NCBI GenBank assembly: GCA_014905825.1
Contig: JACGCN010000015.1
Coordinates: 1,148,219 to 1,212,218 of the forward strand
Reading direction: 5' to 3'
Source: Lyophyllum atratum
Taxonomy: Eukaryota; Basidiomycota; Agaricomycetes; Agaricales; Lyophyllaceae
DNA length: 64,000 bases
A program made the position numbers and the translations under genes. Under the pieces are notes generated by a model. That model was not told where the DNA came from, did not search any database, and worked only from the letters and a program-made list of their open reading frames with translations. Position 1 is the stretch's first letter, and the number at the start of each line of letters is the position of its first letter. Below, piece after piece: positions 48,616 through 60,200 of this stretch.

Positions 48616-48945
48616 ACCAGAATTTCAATGTTTGCCTATGTCTCCCCTGAACGTGCGTATCTGTCTGATCGTCAACTTCATGCTGAAACCATACTACTGA
48701 TGGACTGCATGCTTATGAATTGTTGTATTTATCGTTGCTTGTTTACTCTATCAGGTCTATCCGCGCGAACCGTGTACAAGGATAGTGCCATCAGGTATCC
48801 TAATTGCTAAATTGAGTAGGCTGCGGTCGCAGGATTCGCGTCCTTCTTGTAGGGGTCCGCTTACTCCACTTCGTGGGCTGACTCTTTCATTTAAGGCCCT
48901 CGTTCGTATCTTCTGGCTTTAGCACAACAATAACGCTATCAGCCC

Positions 48946-49716
48946 ATGGCCTACCTATTACCTCCTCGCAGCGCCTCCCCCTTGACCGTCGAGGGTACAT
49001 CCATCCTCAAGAACGTGCTGCTACCGCACGCCGCTGTAAGACACGGAAGCTTGTCCTTTTTCTTGTCCTTTATTTTATTTGCTTACTCCTGACCTGCGTA
49101 GATCCCCACTTCTTGCATTTCGTGTGCAGGTGACCCATCCAGGAGTCCATGCAAACTGGAAGGCTGGGGAGTTGCCTGCAGGCGTTGCATTGCTCTTGGA
49201 GAAGCTCAAACCTGTAGCTATAGGCTGCCCGTGTCCGCGCGCAACGCACTTGCTGAAAGGGTGCGGGATGTCCATGACATTCCGTCGAGTATGTCGCTAC
49301 ACTCATTCTTGTTCTTCCTTAAACTTATGCACTTTGCTCAAGGCCTGAAGGCTTTGTTAGATGCATTTATTAGAGTTGGTCGAGACCGCGCGGCTGCTGA
49401 AGTCCGGCTCGCGACCCATGGCTACGCTGAAGCACTTGCCCGGACCGAACTGTTCTTAGCCCGTGCATCCGACGAAGCTCTCTGTGCCGAGGTCATTCGA
49501 GTCCTCGATGATGATATGAACCACGGCAGCCGACTTCCTGCTGACTGTATCACGACACTTACGCAGGTACTCTACGAACCGTATATTGGCTGGCGTTCTC
49601 GAGAGACGCTGTTCAAACGGGGGGAATATTTGAAGGACTTGCTTAAAGAGATGGAGGATGAAGAAGGCGTGGCCGATGCAATGGTTGACAATGGCCTGGC
49701 GTATGAAAGCTTCTGA
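48946..49716 (+). CDS. Small protein with a six-cysteine zinc-cluster-like motif, 216 residues
   Basis: Exons are 48946-49035, 49102-49288 and 49343-49716. Introns of 66 and 54 nt (donors GTAAGA, GTATGT) keep one frame. The second exon begins with SCISCAGDPSRSPCK and continues ACRRCIALGEAQTCSYRL, giving C-X2-C-X8-C-X8-C-X2-C-X8-C. This is close to the fungal Zn(II)2Cys6 cluster (C-X2-C-X6-C-X5-12-C-X2-C-X6-8-C) but with a wider first spacing. The rest is helical and charged (LKALLDAFIRVGRDRAAAEV, then YLKDLLKEMEDEEGVADAMV). DNA binding is inference only. The true 3' end may lie further on: GTATGA at 49701 could be a donor leading to exons before 50275. Confidence 0.7.
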
Positions 49717-50795
49717 TCCATTAAGCTGCCGTCCGGCTGCAATGCCCGCCATTTCCGTGATTAGGTGCGTAGAATCATACCGTTTCCATACACACGATAC
49801 TTACCAGTTCATCTTCCTGCATTCTTGGACAGTGTGTGTATCAGAGATCGCAGTTATCTATAGCTTTATACGCTTAGCTACGGTTCCATCGCGCGTGTAT
49901 GCCCCGGTTTCCCCAATAACATCCAATCATTTTTACTCCAATGTACGGTTCTCCATGGGCGGTGCTATCCGGGTGCTTGTACAGGGCCCTTCTCCACCCG
50001 ACTCTGCTGTCGTCACTTCTACTGTAGCCACCACAAGAACTTCCACCGCCAGGTGGCTTAGACACAGCGAGTATTTTGTCATAGGCCCGCCGTCATACGC
50101 TGCCGTCTCGACCTCCCCCGGAAGCCGCACTGGACTTCAACTTGGCCCAATCAGAACAGGAAGATGTCCCGCTTGCGACTACAAGCGACCTTTTGATCGG
50201 GACGAAGACAAGCAACTTTGTCATGCCGCTGACATCTGCCCCACCCAGAGCTTCTGACGTAGCAGGGTAATAGCGGGGTCCGTCGTTTTCTTCGGATACC
50301 CTCCTCCCTCTCGTCGCCTAGGGTTAGTTGCTAAGACAAGATTTATGCCTTAGACTGGCACCTTCCAGTGTAATACATTATTATGTTTGTGCAATGTCAC
50401 GTGCCTTTGTAGTATGTACCGTCCATTATGTAACTCTATCATTTCCCAGCCTCGGAACTTCAAGGATTGCCTACGTCAATATATGTCGAACACGGGTCTC
50501 TGCCTGCTCGACTGTCAGTGAACTGAACATTTATACATGAGTATTTATCGTTGCGTGTTCAATCTATAATTCCTGGTCGCTTAAAACGTGGGGAAGTAAA
50601 CGCCTTGCCCTGAATATGTGTTGCGGGGCAGCCTATATCACGGGATGCATACACGTCTTATTTGTGTGATCCGAGTGTTACTTTTCACTGTCTACTGCCA
50701 TGTCGTTGATACGCTTTCTTACATCGTAAACCTCTGCGTCCTCCAGCGACCGGAGTTTCCTCTTGAGGGTTACCGTAACCTTAGAGCTGTTCGGT
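49717..50795 (+). other. Possible downstream exon region, and copy D of the recurrent sequence
   Basis: Between about 50110 and 50275 one plus frame reads RPPPEAALDFNLAQSEQEDV, then PLATTSDLLIG and SDVAG before a stop, which is protein-like. It may be a terminal exon of the cysteine-cluster gene or a separate remnant. Copy D of the recurrent sequence is at 50391-50435, about 130 bp after that stop. This is the same relation as copy C to the 140-residue gene. From 50436 to 50795 nothing further is supported. Confidence 0.35.
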
Positions 50796-52425
50796 TCAAG
50801 TGCCTGTTATCCGATTAATGGTGAGTGTTGACTTGACGATACCAGTTCTCACCTTCTTGCTCGTGAAATTTAAGCTTTTCGCTAGGAGTGTCATGGACCG
50901 TAGCACCACGATCATCCGGCTCCTGTTGGCCCCGGCCCTACCATCCGAGAGCGAAATGGCCTTGAATGACAGTTGGACCGCTACTATGTCTCCTATCCTG
51001 AAGGCTTGAGGTCCGATCCTCTCGTATCTGCAAACAGTGAGCTAGGTTGTTAGTTCGGTATGGCGTTATAAAGAAAAAAACTGTAGCACCTTCGCTTTCC
51101 GTCTATGCCGCCTTTTCCCTCCGAGTACTGTACCACATTATCTTCCGTCCGCACGTAACCTTTCTGAAGAAGGCTGTCCATTACGCCGAGAGGGTCGCTG
51201 TTTGTGTCGAATGGTATGTGATCCTGTTCGGTTCCGTCTTTGGCGTTCGTAACCAGCAAGTTTGCTATGTCCAGAACCTTGTCCTTTTCGCCTGCCAGTC
51301 CGTCTTTCCACTTTTCGAGCGTCCCTTCTTCAAATACTCGGTCAAACAGTTCCCACACGGCACCTGCAGCGGCGATAGCGTCTTGGAACTGGTCCGATCC
51401 AAGGCCTTCAAGACGGATGGATTGTTTCAAAAATCTTACTTTTGCTTTGTCCCTAAGTCGGTTGTTTCTACGTTAGTATCCTCACGCCTGTTGAATAATT
51501 CTCCAATGCTTACAATTTCTTTATGCCCATCTTCAGTGGAGGGAGGTCCTTCTTCGTTATCGCTCCGTATACCGTGAAGACGCACTCTTCGTTTGTCGAG
51601 CAGCCTTTAGCGTCCGCGTAAACAAGTCCAAAGACTTTGTCTTTAACGATTTCTTTTATTCTTATGCCCTCGATCCACTCTGGATCCTGGAGCCTGCAAT
51701 CAGATCGTCTGCCCTGTCACGTAAATTTGTCTTCTCACCTTAAGCAATTCATGGAGATGGGTTTCATCTTCCGTCTTACCCTCCTCCATCATACGTTCGA
51801 TGGTCTCTTCTGTATGTTTTATGTTTAGTGGGTGAGTACCGGCCAAATTGTGTTATTCTTGCTCACTGGCTGAAGCTTTGTCGTAGCCTGATTCCATGTT
51901 CAACAAACTGGCAAGGGACTTGTTGTGAGAGTACAGTGGTAAGCTGGGCGTCTTTCCTATGGCCTGTGCTTAGGTCGCTCCTCGTACTTCTTTCCCACTC
52001 TGTCTCCCGTGTTCTTTGGACGGGACATCCCCTAATCTGCACTCGTCATTGGTACATCTATTTTTGGTTGAATTAAATCTTGTTCCTGCCCCCAGCTAAT
52101 CTGATTAGTACACTTTGTGCACCTATTTTCCTCTCCTGAAGGCTGGGCAGCTATCCGCGTATCCCTGACTGTGCTGGTCGATTGGATCCACCCCCACCTG
52201 AGTATGTACATGTGCTTATCGTGGCTTTCTGATACTTCTCTTCTGTTTGGTGCGTTCCTGCTTCTTTCTTGGCCGCCTTCCTGTCCAACTGTCGGCCCAT
52301 TGCTGATGCTGTTTCTGCATCAGCGCTTTCTCCCTCGTGGCGGTCATGCTCCCATTGGACAACCCGGCCGTGCTCCTCCCTGAATTGCTGATTCCACAAA
52401 CGATTCGCAATAGCTAAATACCGCG
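50796..52425 (-). CDS. 5'-incomplete spliced gene with a GDIV-type agaricomycete domain
   Basis: Well-supported minus-strand exons are 51809-51739, 51686-51514, 51467-51090 and 51027-50796 (stop TGA), with introns of 52, 46 and 62 nt and consistent phases. An upstream exon, about 52425-52198 (LAIANRLWNQQFREEHGRVV), can join through a 388-nt intron but has no ATG. The last exon contains RYERIGPQAFRIGDIVAVQL, then MIVVLRSMTLL. I recall this arrangement from many uncharacterised agaricomycete proteins found with transposon-rich accessory DNA; that is memory, not a search. The middle part (LEGLGSDQFQDAIAAAGAVW, then FDRVFEEGTLEKWKDG) is helical. The gene seems cut off at its 5' side near an AT-rich junction before the minisatellite, so it may be a truncated copy. 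Confidence 0.65.
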
Positions 52426-52633
52426 GATTTTATTATACCGTCCTGTATAAGAGTACTCTTATATACAAATATCAAAATTTTGGGGATGTTAGGGGTCCAA
52501 AAGAGAGGTTATATATGTACCAATGAACCTTTAAAAAAGCTAAGAAATCGGCGGTCCGGTTGTGGAGAAAAAGGAGGGTAAAGTTGCGTGCTCCTGGAAG
52601 TATATAAGTCACGTGACATGACCCGCGAGGCGT

Positions 52634-53527
52634 GAGGTGCGAGACCAGATAACCCTAAGGTATACTAGGTATACTATAAGGGGAGGTGCGAGACCAGGTG
52701 CGAGACCCAGAGCAGGTGCGAGATCAGGTGCGACAGTATAAACCAGGTGCGAGACCAGGTGCGAGATCAGGTGCGACGGGGACCAGGTGCGAGAGGAGGT
52801 GCGACAGTATAAACCAGGTGCGAGACCAAGTGTGAGAGGAGGTGCGACGGATAAACCAGGTGCGAAATCAGGTGCGACGGTATAAACCAGGTGCAAAATC
52901 AGGTGCGAGAGGAGGTGCGATGGTATAAACCAGGTGCGAGACCAGGTGCGAAGGCAGGTGCGATGGTATAAACCAGGTGCGAGACCAGGTGCGACGGTAT
53001 AAACGAGGTGCGAAAACAGGTGCGAGAGGAGGTGCGACGGATGAGGGGAGGTGCGACGGGAGGTGCGAAGTCAAAACCAGGTGCGAAGGGTACAGGGTGA
53101 GGTGCGAAGGCAGGTGCGATGGTATAAACCAGGTGCGAGACCAGGTGCGACGGATAAACCAGGTGCGAAACCAGGTGCGACGGCAGGTGCGACGGATGAG
53201 GGAAGGTGCGACGGGAGGTGCAAAGTCAAAACCAGGTGCGAAGGGTACAAGGTGAGGTGCGAAGGCAGGTGCGACGGTATAAACCAGGTGCGAGACCAGG
53301 TGCGACGGATGAGGGGAGGTGCAAAAGGACGTGCGACGGATAAATCAGGTGCAAAACCAGGTGCGAGGGGAGGTGCAACGTATAAACCAGGTGGGAGACC
53401 AGGTGCGACGGGAGGTGCGACGTATAAACCAGGTACAAGACCAGGTGCCACGGTATAAACGAGGTGCGAAACCAGGTGCGAGAGCAGGTGCGACGGAGAA
53501 ACCAGGTGGGAAACCAGGTGCGAGGTC
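52634..53527. repeat. AGGTGCGA minisatellite
   Basis: About 0.9 kb is built from an AGGTGCGA core. By eye there are 4-5 cores per 60 bases, so roughly sixty in total. Linkers alternate among CC, GAC, CGGTATAAACC and CGGATGAGGGG. Spacing varies between about 10 and 20 bp. Irregular higher-order groupings (GGTATAAACC joined to GAGACC) recur. Long open frames on both strands (Val/Arg/Gln-rich plus, His/Leu/Val/Ser-rich minus) are by-products of the repeat. Confidence 0.95.
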
Positions 53528-54249
53528 AGCAAGTCCAGGCAAGTAACCATTCACCGTAATATCCAGCGTAATATTCACCGTCGTGCACCGTAATATAGTG
53601 TAATCAAGCGTCATTCAGCGTCATCTACCGTGATTGACCCCATAACCCTGTCGTATTTGTTCTCTACCAGGGTTAGGCCTGCCCCGAAGTGCTTTCTACT
53701 TGAAAGAAATGAACGAGAGTCACCACGTCCACGCAGGGGAGTTCAGGGTAAACACTGTACTCAGGATGTGTGAATATATATTACGCGCACAGTATTTGTC
53801 GACGAAGAACATGGTGGATGCTGCCCTCAAACTTAGAATATAGTACTCTTCACCTGCACGGCTCATTCTTCCCCAACGAAGAAGGGACAGTCACACGGGC
53901 CTCGAATGGATGCGTGAATAAACTGCTATTACATTTACTCACAGGGTCTTCGTCCTCGACATACGGCAAATGCGGCCAATACAAAGGGTAGAAGGGAGGT
54001 GGGAAGGCAGGCCCAGTGAGAAACCCATGTATTAGCTAACTTTTTCAGTAATTATCTCGCATTTAAATCATTATCGTATATTGATCCACATTACGGCCCT
54101 CGCATCCATCTCTGATTCTTGTCTCTTTCTCAAAAAGTGTGGGGATGAATCCAAGGAATCGCCGTCGACGTCATGATCAATGTAGCTTGCCCTCAAATTC
54201 GAGTTCGAAGTCCTCTCATTCGTGTCACTTGCATGTGAAATTCGCCTTT
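53528..54249. other. Spacer between minisatellite and satellite
   Basis: It begins with short irregular repeats of CAGCGTAATATTCACCGT and TCATTCAGCGTCATCTACCG (53540-53640). The remainder has no supported gene. The satellite starts abruptly at about 54250. Confidence 0.6.
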
Positions 54250-57200
54250 GCAAGCGTCGGGACGAGGAGGACGGTTACGAGGTGAACTCTGTTTGCGAGT
54301 GTTCTGCGACGCGTGTTCCTTGCCCCCCCGGCTTCGGAATGAAGGTGGGAAGAGTGGGATGAAGCATGACGCTGCGGGAGTCCTGGTTAGAGGGTTAGGG
54401 TTCTTGCGACGGTCAAAAAAAAAAGTGCTCTGTTACGACTGCAAATTGTGCGCGCTACGAGGTGAAATCTGACATGATTCAGACGTGCTATGATCTCGAA
54501 CCGCTGAAGATATCGAACGTGGAGAGCCGACGTGCTTTGCTCCCCCCCGGCTTCGAAATGAAGTTGGGAAAGAGTGGGATGAAGCATGACGCTGGTTTTA
54601 GCTGTGTTTTTCCCGTGGGATGTGTTTGGGCAATACTAACTTTCTTGGAAGATGATATTGTAGATGACGAAGGCGGTGATGTGTTTGGACTGTATTCAGA
54701 CTTGGTGGGAAAGCTGAGGTTGGCTCTGCGAGCGTTCTTTGCTCCCCCCGGCTTCGAAATGAAGGGGGGAAGAGTGGGATGAAGCATGACGCTGCGGGAG
54801 GCCTGGTTAGAGGCTTAGGGTGTGGGACGTATGTGGGAAACTTAGCGTCGGGACGAGGAGGACGGTTACGAGGTGAACTCTGTTTGCGAGTGTTCTGCGA
54901 CGCGTGTTCCTTGCCCCCCCGGCTTCGGAATGAAGGTGGGAAGAGTGGGATGAAGCATGACGCTGCGGGAGTCCTGGTTAGAGGGTTAGGGTTCTTGCGA
55001 CGGTCAAAAAAAAAAGTGCTCTGTTACGACTGCAAATTGTGCGCGCTACGAGGTGAAATCTGACATGATTCAGACGTGCTATGATCTCGAACCGCTGAAG
55101 ATATCGAACGTGGAGAGCCGACGTGCTTTGCTCCCCCCCGGCTTCGAAATGAAGTTGGGAAAGAGTGGGATGAAGCATGACGCTGGTTTTAGCTGTGTTT
55201 TTCCCGTGGGATGTGTTTGGGCAATACTAACTTTCTTGGAAGATGATATTGTAGATGACGAAGGCGGTGATGTGTTTGGACTGTATTCAGACTTGGTGGG
55301 AAAGCTGAGGTTGGCTCTGCGAGCGTTCTTTGCTCCCCCCCGGCTTCGAAATGAAGGGGGGAAGAGTGGGATGAAGCATGACGCTGCGGGAGGCCTGGTT
55401 AGAGGCTTAGGGTGTGGGACGTATGTGGGAAACTTAGCGTCGGGACGAGGAGGACGGTTACGAGGTGAACTCTGTTTGCGAGTGTTCTGCGACGCGTGTT
55501 CCTTGCCCCCCCGGCTTCGGAATGAAGGTGGGAAGAGTGGGATGAAGCATGACGCTGCGGGAGTCCTGGTTAGAGGGTTAGGGTTCTTGCGACGGTCAAA
55601 AAAAAAAGTGCTCTGTTACGACTGCAAATTGTGCGCGCTACGAGGTGAAATCTGACATGATTCAGACGTGCTATGATCTCGAACCGCTGAAGATATCGAA
55701 CGTGGAGAGCCGACGTGCTTTGCTCCCCCCCGGCTTCGAAATGAAGTTGGGAAAGAGTGGGATGAAGCATGACGCTGGTTTTAGCTGTGTTTTTCCCGTG
55801 GGATGTGTTTGGGCAATACTAACTTTCTTGGAAGATGATATTGTAGATGACGAAGGCGGTGATGTGTTTGGACTGTATTCAGACTTGGTGGGAAAGCTGA
55901 GGTTGGCTCTGCGAGCGTTCTTTGCTCCCCCCCGGCTTCGAAATGAAGGGGGGAAGAGTGGGATGAAGCATGACGCTGCGGGAGGCCTGGTTAGAGGCTT
56001 AGGGTGTGGGACGTATGTGGGAAACTTAGCGTCGGGACGAGGAGGACGGTTACGAGGTGAACTCTGTTTGCGAGTGTTCTGCGACGCGTGTTCCTTGCCC
56101 CCCCGGCTTCGGAATGAAGGTGGGAAGAGTGGGATGAAGCATGACGCTGCGGGAGTCCTGGTTAGAGGGTTAGGGTTCTTGCGACGGTCAAAAAAAAAAG
56201 TGCTCTGTTACGACTGCAAATTGTGCGCGCTACGAGGTGAAATCTGACATGATTCAGACGTGCTATGATCTCGAACCGCTGAAGATATCGAACGTGGAGA
56301 GCCGACGTGCTTTGCTCCCCCCCGGCTTCGAAATGAAGTTGGGAAAGAGTGGGATGAAGCATGACGCTGGTTTTAGCTGTGTTTTTCCCGTGGGATGTGT
56401 TTGGGCAATACTAACTTTCTTGGAAGATGATATTGTAGATGACGAAGGCGGTGATGTGTTTGGACTGTATTCAGACTTGGTGGGAAAGCTGAGGTTGGCT
56501 CTGCGAGCGTTCTTTGCTCCCCCCCGGCTTCGAAATGAAGGGGGGAAGAGTGGGATGAAGCATGACGCTGCGGGAGGCCTGGTTAGAGGCTTAGGGTGTG
56601 GGACGTATGTGGGAAACTTAGCGTCGGGACGAGGAGGACGGTTACGAGGTGAACTCTGTTTGCGAGTGTTCTGCGACGCGTGTTCCTTGCCCCCCCGGCT
56701 TCGGAATGAAGGTGGGAAGAGTGGGATGAAGCATGACGCTGCGGGAGTCCTGGTTAGAGGGTTAGGGTTCTTGCGACGGTCAAAAAAAAAGTGCTCTGTT
56801 ACGACTGCAAATTGTGCGCGCTACGAGGTGAAATCTGACATGATTCAGACGTGCTATGATCTCGAACCGCTGAAGATATCGAACGTGGAGAGCCGACGTG
56901 CTTTGCTCCCCCCCGGCTTCGAAATGAAGTTGGGAAAGAGTGGGATGAAGCATGACGCTGGTTTTAGCTGTGTTTTTCCCGTGGGATGTGTTTGGGCAAT
57001 ACTAACTTTCTTGGAAGATGATATTGTAGATGACGAAGGCGGTGATGTGTTTGGACTGTATTCAGACTTGGTGGGAAAGCTGAGGTTGGCTCTGCGAGCG
57101 TTCTTTGCTCCCCCCGGCTTCGAAATGAAGGGGGGAAGAGTGGGATGAAGCATGACGCTGCGGGAGGCCTGGTTAGAGGCTTAGGGTGTGGGACGTATGT

Positions 57201-60200
57201 GGGAAACTTAGCGTCGGGACGAGGAGGACGGTTACGAGGTGAACTCTGTTTGCGAGTGTTCTGCGACGCGTGTTCCTTGCCCCCCCGGCTTCGGAATGAA
57301 GGTGGGAAGAGTGGGATGAAGCATGACGCTGCGGGAGTCCTGGTTAGAGGGTTAGGGTTCTTGCGACGGTCAAAAAAAAAAGTGCTCTGTTACGACTGCA
57401 AATTGTGCGCGCTACGAGGTGAAATCTGACATGATTCAGACGTGCTATGATCTCGAACCGCTGAAGATATCGAACGTGGAGAGCCGACGTGCTTTGCTCC
57501 CCCCCGGCTTCGAAATGAAGTTGGAAAGAGTGGGATGAAGCATGACGCTGGTTTTAGCTGTGTTTTTCCCGTGGGATGTGTTTGGGCAATACTAACTTCT
57601 TGGAAGATGATATTGTAGATGACGAAGGCGGTGATGTGTTTGGACTGTATTCAGACTTGGTGGGAAAGCTGAGGTTGGCTCTGCGAGCGTTCTTTGCTCC
57701 CCCCCGGCTTCGAAATGAAGGGGGGAAGAGTGGGATGAAGCATGACGCTGCGGGAGGCCTGGTTAGAGGCTTAGGGTGTGGGACGTATGTGGGAAACTTA
57801 GCGTCGGGACGAGGAGGACGGTTACGAGGTGAACTCTGTTTGCGAGTGTTCTGCGACGCGTGTTCCTTGCCCCCCCGGCTTCGGAATGAAGGTGGGAAGA
57901 GTGGGATGAAGCATGACGCTGCGGGAGTCCTGGTTAGAGGGTTAGGGTTCTTGCGACGGTCAAAAAAAAAAGTGCTCTGTTACGACTGCAAATTGTGCGC
58001 GCTACGAGGTGAAATCTGACATGATTCAGACGTGCTATGATCTCGAACCGCTGAAGATATCGAACGTGGAGAGCCGACGTGCTTTGCTCCCCCCCGGCTT
58101 CGAAATGAAGTTGGGAAAGAGTGGGATGAAGCATGACGCTGGTTTTAGCTGTGTTTTTCCCGTGGGATGTGTTTGGGCAATACTAACTTTCTTGGAAGAT
58201 GATATTGTAGATGACGAAGGCGGTGATGTGTTTGGACTGTATTCAGACTTGGTGGGAAAGCTGAGGTTGGCTCTGCGAGCGTTCTTTGCTCCCCCCCGGC
58301 TTCGAAATGAAGGGGGGAAGAGTGGGATGAAGCATGACGCTGCGGGAGGCCTGGTTAGAGGCTTAGGGTGTGGGACGTATGTGGGAAACTTAGCGTCGGG
58401 ACGAGGAGGACGGTTACGAGGTGAACTCTGTTTGCGAGTGTTCTGCGACGCGTGTTCCTTGCCCCCCCGGCTTCGGAATGAAGGTGGGAAGAGTGGGATG
58501 AAGCATGACGCTGCGGGAGTCCTGGTTAGAGGGTTAGGGTTCTTGCGACGGTCAAAAATAAAAGTGCTCTGTTACGACTGCAAATTGTGCGCGCTACGAG
58601 GTGAAATCTGACATGATTCAGACGTGCTATGATCTCGAACCGCTGAAGATATCGAACGTGGAGAGCCGACGTGCTTTGCTCCCCCCCGGCTTCGAAATGA
58701 AGTTGGGAAAGAGTGGGATGAAGCATGACGCTGGTTTTAGCTGTGTTTTTCCCGTGGGATGTGTTTGGGCAATACTAACTTTCTTGGAAGATGATATTGT
58801 AGATGACGAAGGCGGTGATGTGTTTGGACTGTATTCAGACTTGGTGGGAAAGCTGAGGTTGGCTCTGCGAGCGTTCTTTGCTCCCCCCCGGCTTCGAAAT
58901 GAAGGGGGGAAGAGTGGGATGAAGCATGACGCTGCGGGAGGCCTGGTTAGAGGCTTAGGGTGTGGGACGTATGTGGGAAACTTAGCGTCGGGACGAGGAG
59001 GACGGTTACGAGGTGAACTCTGTTTGCGAGTGTTCTGCGACGCGTGTTCCTTGCCCCCCCGGCTTCGGAATGAAGGTGGGAAGAGTGGGATGAAGCATGA
59101 CGCTGCGGGAGTCCTGGTTAGAGGGTTAGGGTTCTTGCGACGGTCAAAAAAAAAAGTGCTCTGTTACGACTGCAAATTGTGCGCGCTACGAGGTGAAATC
59201 TGACATGATTCAGACGTGCTATGATCTCGAACCGCTGAAGATATCGAACGTGGAGAGCCGACGTGCTTTGCTCCCCCCCGGCTTCGAAATGAAGTTGGGA
59301 AAGAGTGGGATGAAGCATGACGCTGGTTTTAGCTGTGTTTTTCCCGTGGGATGTGTTTGGGCAATACTAACTTTCTTGGAAGATGATATTGTAGATGACG
59401 AAGGCGGTGATGTGTTTGGACTGTATTCAGACTTGGTGGGAAAGCTGAGGTTGGCTCTGCGAGCGTTCTTTGCTCCCCCCCGGCTTCGAAATGAAGGGGG
59501 GAAGAGTGGGATGAAGCATGACGCTGCGGGAGGCCTGGTTAGAGGCTTAGGGTGTGGGACGTATGTGGGAAACTTAGCGTCGGGACGAGGAGGACGGTTA
59601 CGAGGTGAACTCTGTTTGCGAGTGTTCTGCGACGCGTGTTCCTTGCCCCCCCGGCTTCGGAATGAAGGTGGGAAGAGTGGGATGAAGCATGACGCTGCGG
59701 GAGTCCTGGTTAGAGGGTTAGGGTTCTTGCGACGGTCAAAAAAAAAAGTGCTCTGTTACGACTGCAAATTGTGCGCGCTACGAGGTGAAATCTGACATGA
59801 TTCAGACGTGCTATGATCTCGAACCGCTGAAGATATCGAACGTGGAGAGCCGACGTGCTTTGCTCCCCCCCGGCTTCGAAATGAAGTTGGGAAAGAGTGG
59901 GATGAAGCATGACGCTGGTTTTAGCTGTGTTTTTTCCCGTGGGATGTGTTTGGGCAATACTAACTTTCTTGGAAGATGATATTTGTAGATGACGAAGGCG
60001 GTGATGTGTTTGGACTGTATTCAGACTTGGTGGGAAAGCTGAGGTTGGCTCTGCGAGCGTTCTTTGCTCCCCCCCGGCTTCGAAATGAAGGGGGGAAGAG
60101 TGGGATGAAGCATGACGCTGCGGGAGGCCTGGTTAGAGGCTTAGGGTGTGGGACGTATGTGGGAAACTTAGCGTCGGGACGAGGAGGACGGTTACGAGGT

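Noticed and set aside
52609..53614. Long Val/Arg/Gln and His/Leu/Val open frames in the minisatellite
   Set aside because: They are translations of the AGGTGCGA repeat in several frames at once, with no independent coding signal.
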